A stretch of 64,000 bases of DNA from Pseudomonas sp. LS1212 (GTDB lineage: Bacteria > Pseudomonadota > Gammaproteobacteria > Pseudomonadales > Pseudomonadaceae), in contig NZ_CP102951.1 in NCBI RefSeq assembly GCF_024741815.1, positions 4,788,001-4,852,000 of the forward strand, read 5' to 3'. Of the stretch, positions 1 to 10,414 are shown piece by piece. The stretch's first letter is position 1; every line of letters starts with the position of its first letter. The notes under the pieces were generated by a model that was not told the DNA's origin, did not search any database, and saw nothing but the letters and a program-made list of their open reading frames with translations. A program made the position numbers and the translations under genes.

Positions 1-1295
1 GCAGCAGCATCGGCAAATTCCGGGCTATCGGCCACGCATTCGCCCTCGAGCCACAGGCTGAAACGGCCCGCTTCGCTGCGCAGGTCCAATTCCTGCCCCT
101 GTTGCAGTTGCTTGGTCACGGCACCGGCCGTCTTGCCATCGGCAAAACCACAGGACAGCAGCAGTTGCTCGCCATCGGCGGCCAGCAAGCGGAAACGGAA
201 ACTGCCGTCGTCTTCACGGAAACTGACGAAGCGCGCGGTTTTCGCGGCCTTCTTCTTGGTTCCAACGGTGCTTTGCACCTCGCTGCGGAACGAACGCAGG
301 CCAACCGCCTCACGCAGTTGCTCAAGGAACGGGGTGGCGACCTTGCGGGCTTTTTGCGCGCCCGCCTGGAGGATGTCTTCCAGATCGGCCGGGCGCTCGA
401 GGAACTGGTGATAACGCTCGCGAGCCTCGCCCAGCTCGCCGTCCAGCAGCTGGAACAGCCGCTGCTTGGCATCGCCCCAACCCAGGCCCTGCAACAGCTC
501 GGAACGGAACTCAGAGGCTTGTGCGGGGGTAGCGAAGGCCTGGAACAGGGTGAACAGGTGGGAGCTGTCCGGATCCTTGGCTTCGCCCGGGGCACGGGAG
601 TCAGTGACGATGCGCGAAATCGCCTCCTTCATCTCCTTGGCGCTGCTGAACAACGGAATGGTGTTGTCATAGCTCTTGGACATCTTGCGCCCGTCCAGAC
701 CCGGCAGCGTCGCGACGCTTTCCTCGATCACGGCTTCGGGCATGACGAAGAAATCCTTGCCCCGGCCGAACAGATGGTTGAAGCGCTGGCCGATGTCGCG
801 GGCCATTTCCACATGCTGGATCTGGTCGCGACCGACCGGCACCTTGTGCGCGTTGAACATGAGGATGTCGGCGGCCATCAGCACCGGGTAGCTGTACAGG
901 CCCATGGTGATACCGGCGTCCGGGTCTTCGCCGGTTTCGACGTTCTTGTCCACCGAGGCCTTGTAGGCGTGCGCACGGTTGAGCAGGCCCTTGGCCGCGA
1001 CGCAGGTCAGCAGCCAGGTCAGTTCGGGAATCTCGGTGATATCGGACTGACGATAAAACGTCACGCGCTCGACATCCAGACCGGCCGCCAGCCAGGTCGC
1101 AGCGATTTCCAGGCGCGAGCGCTGGATGCGCAACGGGTCGTCGCACTTGATCAGCGCGTGATAGTCAGCCAGGAAATAGAACGAATCGGCATCGCGCTGG
1201 CGACTGGCGACGATCGCCGGACGAATGGCACCAGCATAGTTGCCCAGGTGCGGCGTGCCGGTGGTGGTGATACCGGTAAGGATACGAGTGGTCAT
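1..1295 (-). CDS. trpS: Tryptophan--tRNA ligase, 3' end outside the window
   Basis: Class I aminoacyl-tRNA synthetase that charges tRNA-Trp in the cytoplasm. The translation starts MTTRILTGITTTGTPHLGNY, where TGTPHLGN is the HIGH-type motif near residue 15, and LDGRKMSKSYDNT further on is the KMSKS loop. The frame runs open through position 1, so about 431 codons are visible and no stop is seen. This is longer than the roughly 330-residue E. coli enzyme and fits the long Pseudomonas form with a C-terminal extension. The last visible residues (QLQQGQELDLRSEAG...) belong to that extension. The ATG at 1295 is the natural start because it opens directly onto the conserved N-terminus. The alpha/beta hydrolase gene ends 25 bases upstream on the same strand. 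Confidence 0.95.
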   Translation of the reverse strand, partial: MTTRILTGITTTGTPHLGNYAGAIRPAIVASRQRDADSFYFLADYHALIKCDDPLRIQRSRLEIAATWLAAGLDVERVTFYRQSDITEIPELTWLLTCVAAKGLLNRAHAYKASVDKNVETGEDPDAGITMGLYSYPVLMAADILMFNAHKVPVGRDQIQHVEMARDIGQRFNHLFGRGKDFFVMPEAVIEESVATLPGLDGRKMSKSYDNTIPLFSSAKEMKEAISRIVTDSRAPGEAKDPDSSHLFTLFQAFATPAQASEFRSELLQGLGWGDAKQRLFQLLDGELGEARERYHQFLERPADLEDILQAGAQKARKVATPFLEQLREAVGLRSFRSEVQSTVGTKKKAAKTARFVSFREDDGSFRFRLLAADGEQLLLSCGFADGKTAGAVTKQLQQGQELDLRSEAGRFSLWLEGECVADSPEFADAA

Positions 1296-1319
1296 GGCTA
1301 ATCGCTTATCAGGCTTCAA

Positions 1320-1949
1320 TCAGTTCGTAAGACGCGGCAATACCAGATCCTTGAGGTCGGTCAGCTTGCCGTGGAAAAAGTGTCCGCATTCTGCCACTTT
1401 CAGCAGCTCATGGGGGCGTTCGAGGGCGTCGGACCAGTCGTAAACCAGCTGCGGCTCGACCACCTCGTCGGTGTCAGGCTGGATAACCGTCAATGCACAG
1501 TCCTGCGGCAGCTGATGCTCGGCACTCAAACGCATCACTGCCGGGGCAACCATGAACAGGCGCGCCAACGACGTGCCCCTGGCTTCCAGGCGACCACCAA
1601 GGCTGGCGGCGACAAAGCCACCGAAGGAGAAACCCAGCAGGGTCAGCGGCAATTGCGGGTGCTGCTCGATCAGCCAGGCGGCGGCAGCCTGGGCGTCATC
1701 GACCTCGCCGCTGCCCATGTCATGGCTGCCGGCACTGGCGCCCACGCCACGATAATTGAAGCGCAGGGTGATCAAACCGGCGTCGCGTGCGGTACGCTGT
1801 AGCGTAGAGACCACCTTGTTGAGCATGGTGCCGCCCTGGACGGGGTTGGGATGGCAAATCAGCGCCATGCCACGTGCGTCAGGCACATCCAGATACAGGG
1901 CTTCCAGTTGGCCCACCGGGCCATCAATGAATACGGGGGTTTCGCGCAT
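1320..1949 (-). CDS. Alpha/beta hydrolase family protein
   Basis: A 209-residue cytoplasmic hydrolase of unknown substrate. The early segment LICHPNPVQGGTMLNKVV carries the oxyanion-side HPNP motif seen in small bacterial dienelactone-hydrolase-like proteins. LLGFSFGGFVAASLGG holds the nucleophile elbow GFSFGG with the catalytic Ser. ECGHFFHGKL near the C-terminus supplies the catalytic His. The start is uncertain. A TTG at 1955 sits 7 bases after GGAG, whereas the ATG at 1949 lies 13 bases after it. I chose the ATG because the family usually begins MRETPV, but TTG is possible. The gene lies directly upstream of trpS on the same strand and diverges from zapG. Confidence 0.85.
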   Translation of the reverse strand: MRETPVFIDGPVGQLEALYLDVPDARGMALICHPNPVQGGTMLNKVVSTLQRTARDAGLITLRFNYRGVGASAGSHDMGSGEVDDAQAAAAWLIEQHPQLPLTLLGFSFGGFVAASLGGRLEARGTSLARLFMVAPAVMRLSAEHQLPQDCALTVIQPDTDEVVEPQLVYDWSDALERPHELLKVAECGHFFHGKLTDLKDLVLPRLTN

Positions 1950-2094
1950 GAGCAAGAAGGTACTCCGTGACCCCGGATAGGGTCGACTCGTCTAGCTGAA
2001 TGATTCTGTCTGACATATTTGCGAGCGTATCGCGGTATACAGCGCAGGTCCGAGCCGTTAACGTAAAGCAAAGCCGTTTATAGAGGAAGGACTC

Positions 2095-2529
2095 GTGGAA
2101 CTATCGCTCTTAGTTTGGTTATTGCCGACCCTCGCCCTGGTGGCCGGTGTCGTCATCGGTTTCCTGGTCGCTCGCCTGCTGCCCAACGCCGCCCCGAGCA
2201 GCACTCAACGGCAGCTGGACGACATCCAGGAACGTTTCGACAACTACCAGAATGAAGTGGTGACCCATTTCAACAGCACCGCCGCACTGGTGACCAAACT
2301 CACCCAGAGCTACCAGGAGGTCCAGGACCATCTGGCCGAAGGCGCCAACCGCCTGGCGCTGGACGAAATGACCCGCCAACGCCTGCTGGCCTCCCTGCAC
2401 GCCGACGCCGGGCCTGCCCCACGCGAGCGCCTGACCCCGCCACGCGACGCGGAACCGCCGAGGGACTACGCGCCCAAGTCGCCGAACGCGCCGGGGATGC
2501 TGGATGAGCATTATGGGTTGAAGCGCTGA
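2095..2529 (+). CDS. zapG: YhcB/ZapG family inner-membrane protein (DUF1043)
   Basis: A 144-residue protein with one N-terminal membrane helix (about residues 5-29, LLVWLLPTLALVAGVVIGFL) and a cytoplasmic coiled coil (QRQLDDIQERFDNYQNEVV, then a heptad-rich stretch to about residue 105). The tail is Pro/Arg-rich and probably disordered. YhcB/ZapG proteins link cell division and envelope growth in enterobacteria; that role is inferred here from the family. The start is GTG at 2095 behind GAGGAAGGA. It diverges from the hydrolase gene and is followed at once by a strong terminator, so it is probably monocistronic. Confidence 0.85.
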   Translation: MELSLLVWLLPTLALVAGVVIGFLVARLLPNAAPSSTQRQLDDIQERFDNYQNEVVTHFNSTAALVTKLTQSYQEVQDHLAEGANRLALDEMTRQRLLASLHADAGPAPRERLTPPRDAEPPRDYAPKSPNAPGMLDEHYGLKR

Positions 2530-2537
2530 ACAAAATC

Positions 2538-2563
2538 AGGGGCCTTTGAAAGGCCCCTTTTTT
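2538..2563 (+). terminator. Rho-independent terminator of zapG
   Basis: GGGGCC(TTTGAAA)GGCCCC followed by six T residues, starting 9 bases after the zapG stop. Confidence 0.9.
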
Positions 2564-2694
2564 ATGCCTGTGACTGGATACCTGGGCTCTTGTCGCTTCG
2601 CTACAGATTGCCAGACGGACTGTGTCCTACCTGTTATGACGACACTACGGACGCATCCCACAGACATATCGGATGCAAGCGATCGCTATACATA

Positions 2695-2732
2695 AAAAAA
2701 CCCGTCAAAGCCGAAACCATGACGGGTTTTTT
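2695..2732. terminator. Bidirectional terminator between zapG and cysNC
   Basis: ACCCGTC(A) and its complement (T)GACGGGT flank a 13-base loop, with an A run on the left and a T run on the right. On the minus strand it ends the cysD-cysNC transcript 19 bases after the cysNC stop. Confidence 0.85.
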
Positions 2733-2750
2733 CTCGTTACAGGTCAGCGC

Positions 2751-4652
2751 TTAGATCGCGCCACGCCCCCGCAACAAATCCAACACCTGCTTGACGCTCT
2801 CTTCCACCGACAAGGTCTGGGTATCAATCACCAGATCCGCATCCAGCGGTACGTCATACGGGAAGGACTCCCCCGGGATGTTGTCGCCAGCAGCGGCATA
2901 CAGCCCCTGCGGGTCACGCTCACGGCAAACCAATGGCGAGGCTTGCACATAGACGGTCACCAGGCGTTCCTTGCCGATCAGCGCCTTGGCCTGCTCGCGC
3001 CCTTCGTAATCCGGGGCGACGAAGGCGGCCAGGGTCAACAGGCCGGCTTCGTTGAACTGACGCGCCACGTGGGCGGCACGACGCCAGTTCTCGGTACGCC
3101 CGGCGCGGTCCTGTGGCAGGCCCTTGTTCAGGTCGTGGCGCAGGTTCTGGCCGTCGAGCACGTAGACCGCACGGCCCATGTCGAACAGCTTGCGTTCCAC
3201 GGCGTAGGCCAGGGTGCTCTTGCCAGCGCCCGACAGGCCGCTGAACAGCACGGTGGCTGGCTGCTGGCCGAAGCGCGAGGCGCGCTCTTCAGTGGCAACG
3301 TGGGCCAGTTTGCCGTGGTGGCCGATAGTGCCGTGCGGGATCACCGGTGGGGCGATGATCATGCCGGCGCCGACGGTGCCGTTGGTCAAACGGTCGATGA
3401 CGATGAACGCACCGGTGGTGCGGTTGCTGTCGTAACCGTCCAGGGCGATCGGTGCATCCAGGCTGATTTTCACCTTGCCGATTTCGTTCAGCTGCAACGC
3501 ACTGCCCGGGCCTTCGGCCAGGGTGTTGACGTCGACTTTGTGCACGATGTTGGCGATCGAACCCGGCACGTAGCTGGTAGCGCGCTTGATGTCGTATTTC
3601 TTGCCCGGCAGCAGCGGCTCTTCAGCCATCCAGACCAGCATGGCTTCGAAGTGGTCGGTCACCGGTGGCACGTTGTCGGCATGCACCAACAGGTCGCCAC
3701 GGGAGATGTCGATCTCGTCTTCCATGGTCAGGGTCACGGCCTGGCCTGGGCCGGCCTGCTCCAGCTCACCTTCGAAGGTGACGATGGACTTGACCCGGCT
3801 GCTCTTGCCCGACGGCAGCACGACGACTTCGTCGCCCTTGTGCACCACGCCGCTGGCCAGGGTGCCGGCGAAGCCACGGAAGTTCAGGTTCGGCCGGTTG
3901 ACGTACTGCACCGGGAAGCGCAGGTCGGTGAAGTTGCGGTCGCCCGCCACTTCCACGGTTTCGAGGATTTCCATCAGCGACTGGCCGGTGTACCACGGCG
4001 AGCGCTCACTGCGGTTGACCACGTTGTCGCCCTTCAAGGCCGACATCGGCACGAAGTGCAGGGTGCTCGGCTTGAGCTTGATGCCTTTGGCAAACTCCAG
4101 GTAATCGGCCTTGATCGACTCGAACACCTGCTCATCGAAGCCCTTGAGGTCCATCTTGTTGATGGCGACAACGATGTGCTTGATGCCCAGCAGGGAGGCG
4201 ATGAAGCTGTGGCGACGGGTCTGGGTCTGCACGCCATAGCGGGCATCGACCAGGATGATCGCCAGGTCGCAGGTCGAGGCACCGGTGGCCATGTTGCGGG
4301 TGTACTGCTCGTGGCCCGGGGTATCGGCAATGATGAACTTGCGCTTGGCCGTGGAGAAGTAACGGTAGGCCACGTCGATGGTGATGCCTTGCTCGCGCTC
4401 GGCCTGCAGGCCATCGACCAGCAGCGCCAGGTCGATATCGTCACCGGTGGTGCCGACTTTCTTCGAGTCGCGGGTAATGGCTTCCAGATGGTCTTCGTAG
4501 ATCATCTTGGAGTCGTGCAGCAGGCGCCCGATCAGGGTGCTCTTGCCGTCGTCGACGTTGCCACAAGTCAAAAAGCGCAGCAGTTCTTTACGTTCGTGCT
4601 GGGCCAGGTAGGCGAGGATGTCCTCGCTGATCAGATCAGATTGGTGCGACAT
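2751..4652 (-). CDS. cysNC: Bifunctional sulfate adenylyltransferase subunit 1 / adenylylsulfate kinase
   Basis: A 633-residue fusion of the GTPase subunit of ATP sulfurylase (CysN) and APS kinase (CysC). With CysD it makes APS from sulfate and ATP, then phosphorylates it to PAPS. The GTPase half shows GNVDDGKST (residues 31-39), DTPGHEQY and NKMD, followed by EF-Tu-like beta-barrel domains. The kinase half begins near residue 440 and carries the P-loop GLSGAGKST, then LDGQNLRHDLNKGL and PDYEGREQAK. The fused form is normal for Pseudomonas. It follows cysD with a 14-base gap in an operon that closes with the terminator at 2695-2732. The ATG at 4652 has AGGGTCAACTC upstream. Confidence 0.97.
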   Translation of the reverse strand: MSHQSDLISEDILAYLAQHERKELLRFLTCGNVDDGKSTLIGRLLHDSKMIYEDHLEAITRDSKKVGTTGDDIDLALLVDGLQAEREQGITIDVAYRYFSTAKRKFIIADTPGHEQYTRNMATGASTCDLAIILVDARYGVQTQTRRHSFIASLLGIKHIVVAINKMDLKGFDEQVFESIKADYLEFAKGIKLKPSTLHFVPMSALKGDNVVNRSERSPWYTGQSLMEILETVEVAGDRNFTDLRFPVQYVNRPNLNFRGFAGTLASGVVHKGDEVVVLPSGKSSRVKSIVTFEGELEQAGPGQAVTLTMEDEIDISRGDLLVHADNVPPVTDHFEAMLVWMAEEPLLPGKKYDIKRATSYVPGSIANIVHKVDVNTLAEGPGSALQLNEIGKVKISLDAPIALDGYDSNRTTGAFIVIDRLTNGTVGAGMIIAPPVIPHGTIGHHGKLAHVATEERASRFGQQPATVLFSGLSGAGKSTLAYAVERKLFDMGRAVYVLDGQNLRHDLNKGLPQDRAGRTENWRRAAHVARQFNEAGLLTLAAFVAPDYEGREQAKALIGKERLVTVYVQASPLVCRERDPQGLYAAAGDNIPGESFPYDVPLDADLVIDTQTLSVEESVKQVLDLLRGRGAI

Positions 4653-4666
4653 GAGTTGACCCTAAC

Positions 4667-5584
4667 TTAGAAATAGCCCTGACGTTTTTTGTCTTCCATC
4701 GAGCCGGCGCCATCATGGTCGATGACCCGGCCCTGGCGCTCGGAAGTTCGCGTCAGGAGCATTTCCTGAATGATGTCCGTCAGGCTGGTAGCCTCGGACT
4801 CCACCGCGCCCGTCAACGGGTAGCAGCCAAGAGTACGGAAGCGCACCTTCTTCTTGACGATGCGGGCCTTTTCCTCGTCGGAAAGGTGCTCGAGGATGCG
4901 CTCGTCGTCGATCAGGATCAGGGTGCCATTCTTCTCAATGACATCACGCTCGGCGGCGAAGTACAGCGGCACGATCGGGATGCCTTCAAGATAGATATAT
5001 TGCCAGATGTCCAGCTCAGTCCAGTTCGACAGCGGGAAGACCCGGATCGACTCGCCCTTGTTGACCTTGCCGTTGTAGACGTTCCACAGCTCGGGGCGCT
5101 GGTTCTTCGGATCCCAGCGGTGCTTGCTGTCGCGGAAGGAATACACGCGCTCCTTGGCGCGGGACTTCTCTTCATCGCGGCGCGCGCCGCCGAAGGCCGC
5201 ATCGAAGCCGTACTTGTCCAGTGCCTGCTTGAGGCCCTCGGTCTTCATGATGTCGGTGTGCTTGGCACTGCCGTGGGTGAAGGGGTTGATACCCTGGGCG
5301 ACCCCTTCGGGGTTCACGTGAGTGATCAAATCCAGGCCCAGCTCCTCGACCATCTTGTCGCGGAAGCTGTACATCTCCTGGAACTTCCACTGGGTGTCGA
5401 CATGCATCACCGGAAACGGCAGCTTGCCCGGGAAGAACGCCTTGCGCGCCAGGTGCAGCATCACGGCGGAGTCCTTGCCGATGGAGTACAGCATCACCGG
5501 GTTATCGAACTCGGCGGCCACCTCACGAATGATGTGGATGCTCTCCGCCTCCAACTGTTTCAAATGCGTCAGTTTGTCGACCAT
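4667..5584 (-). CDS. cysD: Sulfate adenylyltransferase subunit 2
   Basis: A 305-residue catalytic subunit of ATP sulfurylase, PAPS-reductase/PP-loop family. It condenses ATP and sulfate to APS, driven by GTP hydrolysis in CysN. The PP-loop is YSIGKDSAVMLHLA near residue 35. Family blocks HVDTQWKFQEMY, FGGARRDEEKSRAKERV and FPLSNWTELDIWQYI are present, and the length matches the family. It is the first gene of the cysD-cysNC operon. The roughly 135 bases upstream, shared with the end of the Nif3-like gene, are AT-rich near 5660-5700 and probably hold a CysB-dependent promoter, though I cannot place the operator. Confidence 0.97.
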   Translation of the reverse strand: MVDKLTHLKQLEAESIHIIREVAAEFDNPVMLYSIGKDSAVMLHLARKAFFPGKLPFPVMHVDTQWKFQEMYSFRDKMVEELGLDLITHVNPEGVAQGINPFTHGSAKHTDIMKTEGLKQALDKYGFDAAFGGARRDEEKSRAKERVYSFRDSKHRWDPKNQRPELWNVYNGKVNKGESIRVFPLSNWTELDIWQYIYLEGIPIVPLYFAAERDVIEKNGTLILIDDERILEHLSDEEKARIVKKKVRFRTLGCYPLTGAVESEATSLTDIIQEMLLTRTSERQGRVIDHDGAGSMEDKKRQGYF

Positions 5585-5721
5585 GGCTACTCACGGAAAA
5601 TCGATCTTATGGACGGCCAGCGGGCCGTGTTCGAGCTGGCCACTCTAGCACAGCGTCCTATTCTATTGAGCTAGCCAACTAGATCGAAACAGTATAAGAA
5701 TATACCCCGGTGTTTGGCCGG

Positions 5722-6480
5722 TCAGATCGGATTGGGGCAATCGATGAACAGGTGCTCCAGTGCAAAGCGCCGCGCCAGGTAGTCGCCCAACGCCTGAACG
5801 CCGTAGCGTTCGGTCGCATGATGGCCCGCGGCGATGAAGCTGATGTCATTCTCGCGGGCACTGTGGAAGGTCTGCTCCGAGGCCTCGCCACTGATAAACA
5901 GATCGACCCCGGCGGCAATGGCCTGATCGATGTAACCCTGACCACCGCCGGTGCACCACCCGACGCGGCGAATCATGGCGCTGCCTTCGATCAGCAATGG
6001 CTCGCGCCCCATCACTTCCTGCACCCGACGGGCAAAATCACGGGCAGTCAGCGGCTCGGCCAGCGAACCGACCAGGCCCACCACCCGCGCGTTGTCCGGA
6101 TCGAGCGGGCCTTCGACGGTGATGTCCAATTGCCGGGCCAATTGCACGTTGTTGCCGACTTCAGGGTGCAGGTCCAGCGGCAGGTGATAGGCGAGCAAGC
6201 TGATATCATTGCTCAACAGGGTTTTCAGGCGCCGTTGCTTCATGCCCGTGACGCAAGGGTTCTCGCCTTTCCAGAAGTAACCGTGGTGCACCAGTACCAG
6301 ATCGGCACCGGCATCCACGGCGGCATCGAGCAGCGCCTGGCTGGCGGTCACACCGCTGACGATACGCATGACCTGCGGACGGCCTTCGACTTGCAGGCCA
6401 TTGGGGCAATAATCCTGAATCCGTGTACTGTTCAAATAGCGGTCGGCTTCTTCGACCAGAGTACTGAGTGCTACAGCCAT
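5722..6480 (-). CDS. Nif3-like dinuclear metal centre protein (YbgI family)
   Basis: A 252-residue Nif3/YbgI family protein, which forms toroidal hexamers with a two-metal site; its physiological role is not settled. The metal-binding signatures are LVLVHHGYFW (around residue 62), where the His pair are ligands, and the C-terminal FIAAGHHATERYGVQAL with a further His and Glu. CPNGLQVEG at residues 25-33 is the family N-terminal block. The ATG at 6480 is followed by the conserved MAVALSTLVEEAD. It diverges from algW and lies upstream of cysD on the same strand, with a gap too long (137 bases) to show co-transcription. Confidence 0.92.
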   Translation of the reverse strand: MAVALSTLVEEADRYLNSTRIQDYCPNGLQVEGRPQVMRIVSGVTASQALLDAAVDAGADLVLVHHGYFWKGENPCVTGMKQRRLKTLLSNDISLLAYHLPLDLHPEVGNNVQLARQLDITVEGPLDPDNARVVGLVGSLAEPLTARDFARRVQEVMGREPLLIEGSAMIRRVGWCTGGGQGYIDQAIAAGVDLFISGEASEQTFHSARENDISFIAAGHHATERYGVQALGDYLARRFALEHLFIDCPNPI

Positions 6481-6714
6481 GAAAAAGACTCCTGAATAGA
6501 CGGCTCAGAGCGGCACAAGCCCTCTTATAATGACCGCCATTATGGGCCGTTGCCGGGTATTGGGGAAACCGGCGGCAATTCCCGACCGAACTTGCCCGGC
6601 TTTGCAGCTGCCGAGGCGAATTACATGTTCCTGCGCGGGCCTTGCCGAAGTATGATCGCGCGCTAATTTCCCCCTACAGCCTTCAGGCCTCCTGCCAATT
6701 CCGGGATTTGTTCA

Positions 6715-7869
<1,155 letters not shown>

Positions 7870-7873
7870 AACA

Positions 7874-7893
7874 AAGCCCGCATCTGCGGGCTT
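7874..7893. terminator. Bidirectional terminator between algW and hisC
   Basis: AAGCCCGC(ATCT)GCGGGCTT. On the minus strand it is followed by TGTTTTATT, so it fits hisC better. On the plus strand only GATTTAA follows. Confidence 0.8.
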
Positions 7894-7918
7894 GATTTAA
7901 TGAAGGGTCGTTCGGCCC

Positions 7919-8962
7919 TTACAGTGCATCCAACAGCGCCTGGTTCTGCTCCGGCGTACCGATGGAGATACGCAGGAACTGGGCAATCCGCTCCTGCTTG
8001 AAGTGCCGAACGATCACACCCTGCTCTCTCAAGCGTGCCGCCAGCGCCGCAGCGTCGTGTTGTGGATGCCGGGCGAAGATGAAGTTGGCAGCCGAAGGCA
8101 GCACTTCGAACCCACGCTGGGTGAGCTCCGCAACCAGATGTTCACGGCTGTCGATGACCGCCTTGCAGGTCTGTTCGAAGTAAGCGCGGTCTTCGAAGGC
8201 CACCGCTGCCCCCACATTCGCCACCCGGTCGATCGGGTAGGAGTTGAAGCTGTTCTTGATCCGCTCCAGCGCCTCGATCAGGTCCGGGTGGCCGACGGCC
8301 AGGCCAACCCGCAGGCCGGCCAGTGAACGCGACTTGGATAGTGTCTGGGTCACCAGCAGGTTCGGATAACGATCCACCAGGCTGATCGCCGTCTGCCCGC
8401 CGAAATCGATGTAAGCCTCATCGACCACCACTACCGTATCGGGGCTGGCCTTGAGAATCTGCTCGATGGCGTCCAGCGCCAGCAGGCAACCGGTCGGCGC
8501 GTTCGGGTTGGGGAAAATGATCCCGCCATTGGCGCGAGCGTAATCCTCGACACGAATCTGGAACTGCTCGTCGAGCGGCACGACCTCGAAGGGAATGCCG
8601 TACAGACCGCAGTAGACCGGATAGAAGCTGTAGCTGATATCCGGGAACAGCAGCGGTTTGCCGTGCTGGAACAAGCCGTGGAAGGCGTGGGCCAGCACTT
8701 CGTCGGAACCGTTGCCGACGAACACCTGGCTGGTTTTAACCCCGTAGTAATCGGCTACCGCCTGCTTGAGGCGATCGCTGTTGGGGTCCGGGTATAGACG
8801 CAGGTTGTCGCTCAGCTCGACACGCATGGCCTCCAACGCCTTGGGCGAAGGACCATAGGGGTTTTCATTGGTGTTGAGCTTGACCAACTTGGCCATTTTC
8901 GGCTGCTCGCCCGGCACGTAAGGCACCAGGTCCTTGACGAAGGGGCTCCAGAACTTGCTCAT
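7919..8962 (-). CDS. hisC: Histidinol-phosphate aminotransferase
   Basis: A 347-residue fold-type I PLP aminotransferase that converts imidazole acetol-phosphate to histidinol-phosphate in histidine synthesis. The substrate-phosphate block KLNTNENPYGPSPKAL lies at residues 28-43, the cofactor Asn/Asp/Tyr blocks are FPNPNAPTG and VVDEAYIDFG, and the PLP lysine is Lys210 in TQTLSKSRSLAGLR. Length and motifs are normal. It follows hisD with a 2-base gap, so the two are surely co-transcribed. Its stop abuts the hairpin at 7874-7893. Confidence 0.96.
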   Translation of the reverse strand: MSKFWSPFVKDLVPYVPGEQPKMAKLVKLNTNENPYGPSPKALEAMRVELSDNLRLYPDPNSDRLKQAVADYYGVKTSQVFVGNGSDEVLAHAFHGLFQHGKPLLFPDISYSFYPVYCGLYGIPFEVVPLDEQFQIRVEDYARANGGIIFPNPNAPTGCLLALDAIEQILKASPDTVVVVDEAYIDFGGQTAISLVDRYPNLLVTQTLSKSRSLAGLRVGLAVGHPDLIEALERIKNSFNSYPIDRVANVGAAVAFEDRAYFEQTCKAVIDSREHLVAELTQRGFEVLPSAANFIFARHPQHDAAALAARLREQGVIVRHFKQERIAQFLRISIGTPEQNQALLDAL

Positions 8963-8964
8963 GC

Positions 8965-10290
8965 TTACTCCCCCTTCTCGTCGGCGATGATTCGGTATTC
9001 GGCACTGCAGGCGTGGGCACTCAGCGATTCGCCACGCGCCAGCACCGACGCGGTCTTGCCCAGTTCGGATGCACCCTGCTCGGAGCAGAAAATGATCGAC
9101 GAACGCTTCTGGAAGTCATAGACCCCCAGTGGCGAAGAAAAGCGTGCGGTGCCGGAGGTCGGCAACACGTGGTTGGGACCTGCACAGTAGTCGCCCAGTG
9201 CTTCGGATGTGTGGCGCCCCATGAAGATTGCACCGGCGTGGCGGATCTGCGGCAGCCAGGCTTGCGGGTCGGCAACCGACAGTTCCAGGTGCTCGGGTGC
9301 AATCCGGTTGGCCACATCCATCGCTTGCTGCATGTCGCGCACCTGAATCAGGGCGCCACGGCCATTGATCGAGGTGTTGATGATCTCGGCGCGGTCCATG
9401 GTCGGCAGCAATTTGGCGATGCTCGCCGCGACCTTGTCGAGGAAGGCGGCATCGGGGCTGACCAGGATGGCCTGGGCGTCTTCATCGTGTTCGGCCTGGG
9501 AAAACAGGTCCATGGCGATCCAGTCCGGATCCGTCAGGCCATCGCAGACCACAAGGATTTCGGAAGGCCCGGCAATCATGTCGATACCGACCTGACCGAA
9601 CACATGGCGCTTGGCAGTGGCTACGTAGATGTTGCCCGGGCCGACCACCTTGTCCACCTGCGGCACGCTTTCAGTGCCATAGGCCAGCGCGGCAACAGCC
9701 TGGGCGCCACCGATGGTGAAGACCCGATCGACACCGGCGATGCAGGCGGCAGCCAACACCAGCTCGTTGATTTCGCCACGCGGGGTCGGCACCACCATGA
9801 CCACTTCGGCCACACCCGCAACCTTGGCCGGGATGGCGTTCATCAGCACCGAGGATGGATAGGATGCCTTGCCGCCAGGCACATACAGGCCGGCGCGGTC
9901 CAAAGGCGTGACTTTCTGGCCCAGCACCGTGCCGTCGGCCTCGGTGTAGCTCCAGGAGTCCTGTTTCTGTTTTTCGTGATAGCTGCGCACACGCGCCGCG
10001 GCCTTTTCCAGGGCCTCGCGCTGGGCTGGGGTGATTCTGGTGAGTGCCAGCTCCAGACGCTCGCGCGGCAGGATCAGGTCGGCCATGGAGGCGACTTCCA
10101 ACCCGTCGAAACGCTGGGTGAATTCCACCAGCGCCGCATCGCCACGCTCGCGTACCGCCTTGATGATGTCGAGCACCCGCTGGTTGACCGAGTCGTCGGA
10201 CACACTTTCCCAGCTCAGCAGATGATCCAGATGATGAGCGAAATCCGGGTCAGCAGCGTTGAGTCGGCGAATTGCGGTGGACGTGGTCAT
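8965..10290 (-). CDS. hisD: Histidinol dehydrogenase
   Basis: A 441-residue zinc enzyme carrying out the last two oxidations of histidine synthesis, L-histidinol to L-histidine with two NAD+. Family blocks seen in order: LYVPGGKASYPSSVLMNAIPA, GGAQAVAALAYGTESVP, KVVGPGNIYVATAKR, DMIAGPSEI, SQAEHDEDAQ and RIAPEHLELSV, where the Glu-His pair is the catalytic dyad. The C-terminal DYCAGPNHVLPTSGTARF supplies a zinc ligand. It sits between hisG (124-base gap) and hisC (2-base gap), as in other Pseudomonas. Confidence 0.97.
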   Translation of the reverse strand: MTTSTAIRRLNAADPDFAHHLDHLLSWESVSDDSVNQRVLDIIKAVRERGDAALVEFTQRFDGLEVASMADLILPRERLELALTRITPAQREALEKAAARVRSYHEKQKQDSWSYTEADGTVLGQKVTPLDRAGLYVPGGKASYPSSVLMNAIPAKVAGVAEVVMVVPTPRGEINELVLAAACIAGVDRVFTIGGAQAVAALAYGTESVPQVDKVVGPGNIYVATAKRHVFGQVGIDMIAGPSEILVVCDGLTDPDWIAMDLFSQAEHDEDAQAILVSPDAAFLDKVAASIAKLLPTMDRAEIINTSINGRGALIQVRDMQQAMDVANRIAPEHLELSVADPQAWLPQIRHAGAIFMGRHTSEALGDYCAGPNHVLPTSGTARFSSPLGVYDFQKRSSIIFCSEQGASELGKTASVLARGESLSAHACSAEYRIIADEKGE

Positions 10291-10414
10291 AGCGAGGGCC
10301 TCAGTAGTTGGCTAGTGCTCAGGCGCCCTAAGCTAACAGTCCATCCGCGTGGGCACCTGAAAAATTTGGCTATGACACGGATAGACGGGCGCGACTCAAG
10401 GCCGCGCGAATGGG

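Noticed and set aside
2673..4670. Plus-strand open frame of 665 codons opposite cysNC
   Set aside because: It is a shadow of the conserved minus-strand gene. GC-rich codons with G or C at third positions leave few stops on the other strand, and its translation shows no recognisable domain.
5585..5721. CysB operator upstream of cysD
   Set aside because: The region is AT-rich and has a short inverted repeat near 5670, but the CysB site is too degenerate to assign by eye.
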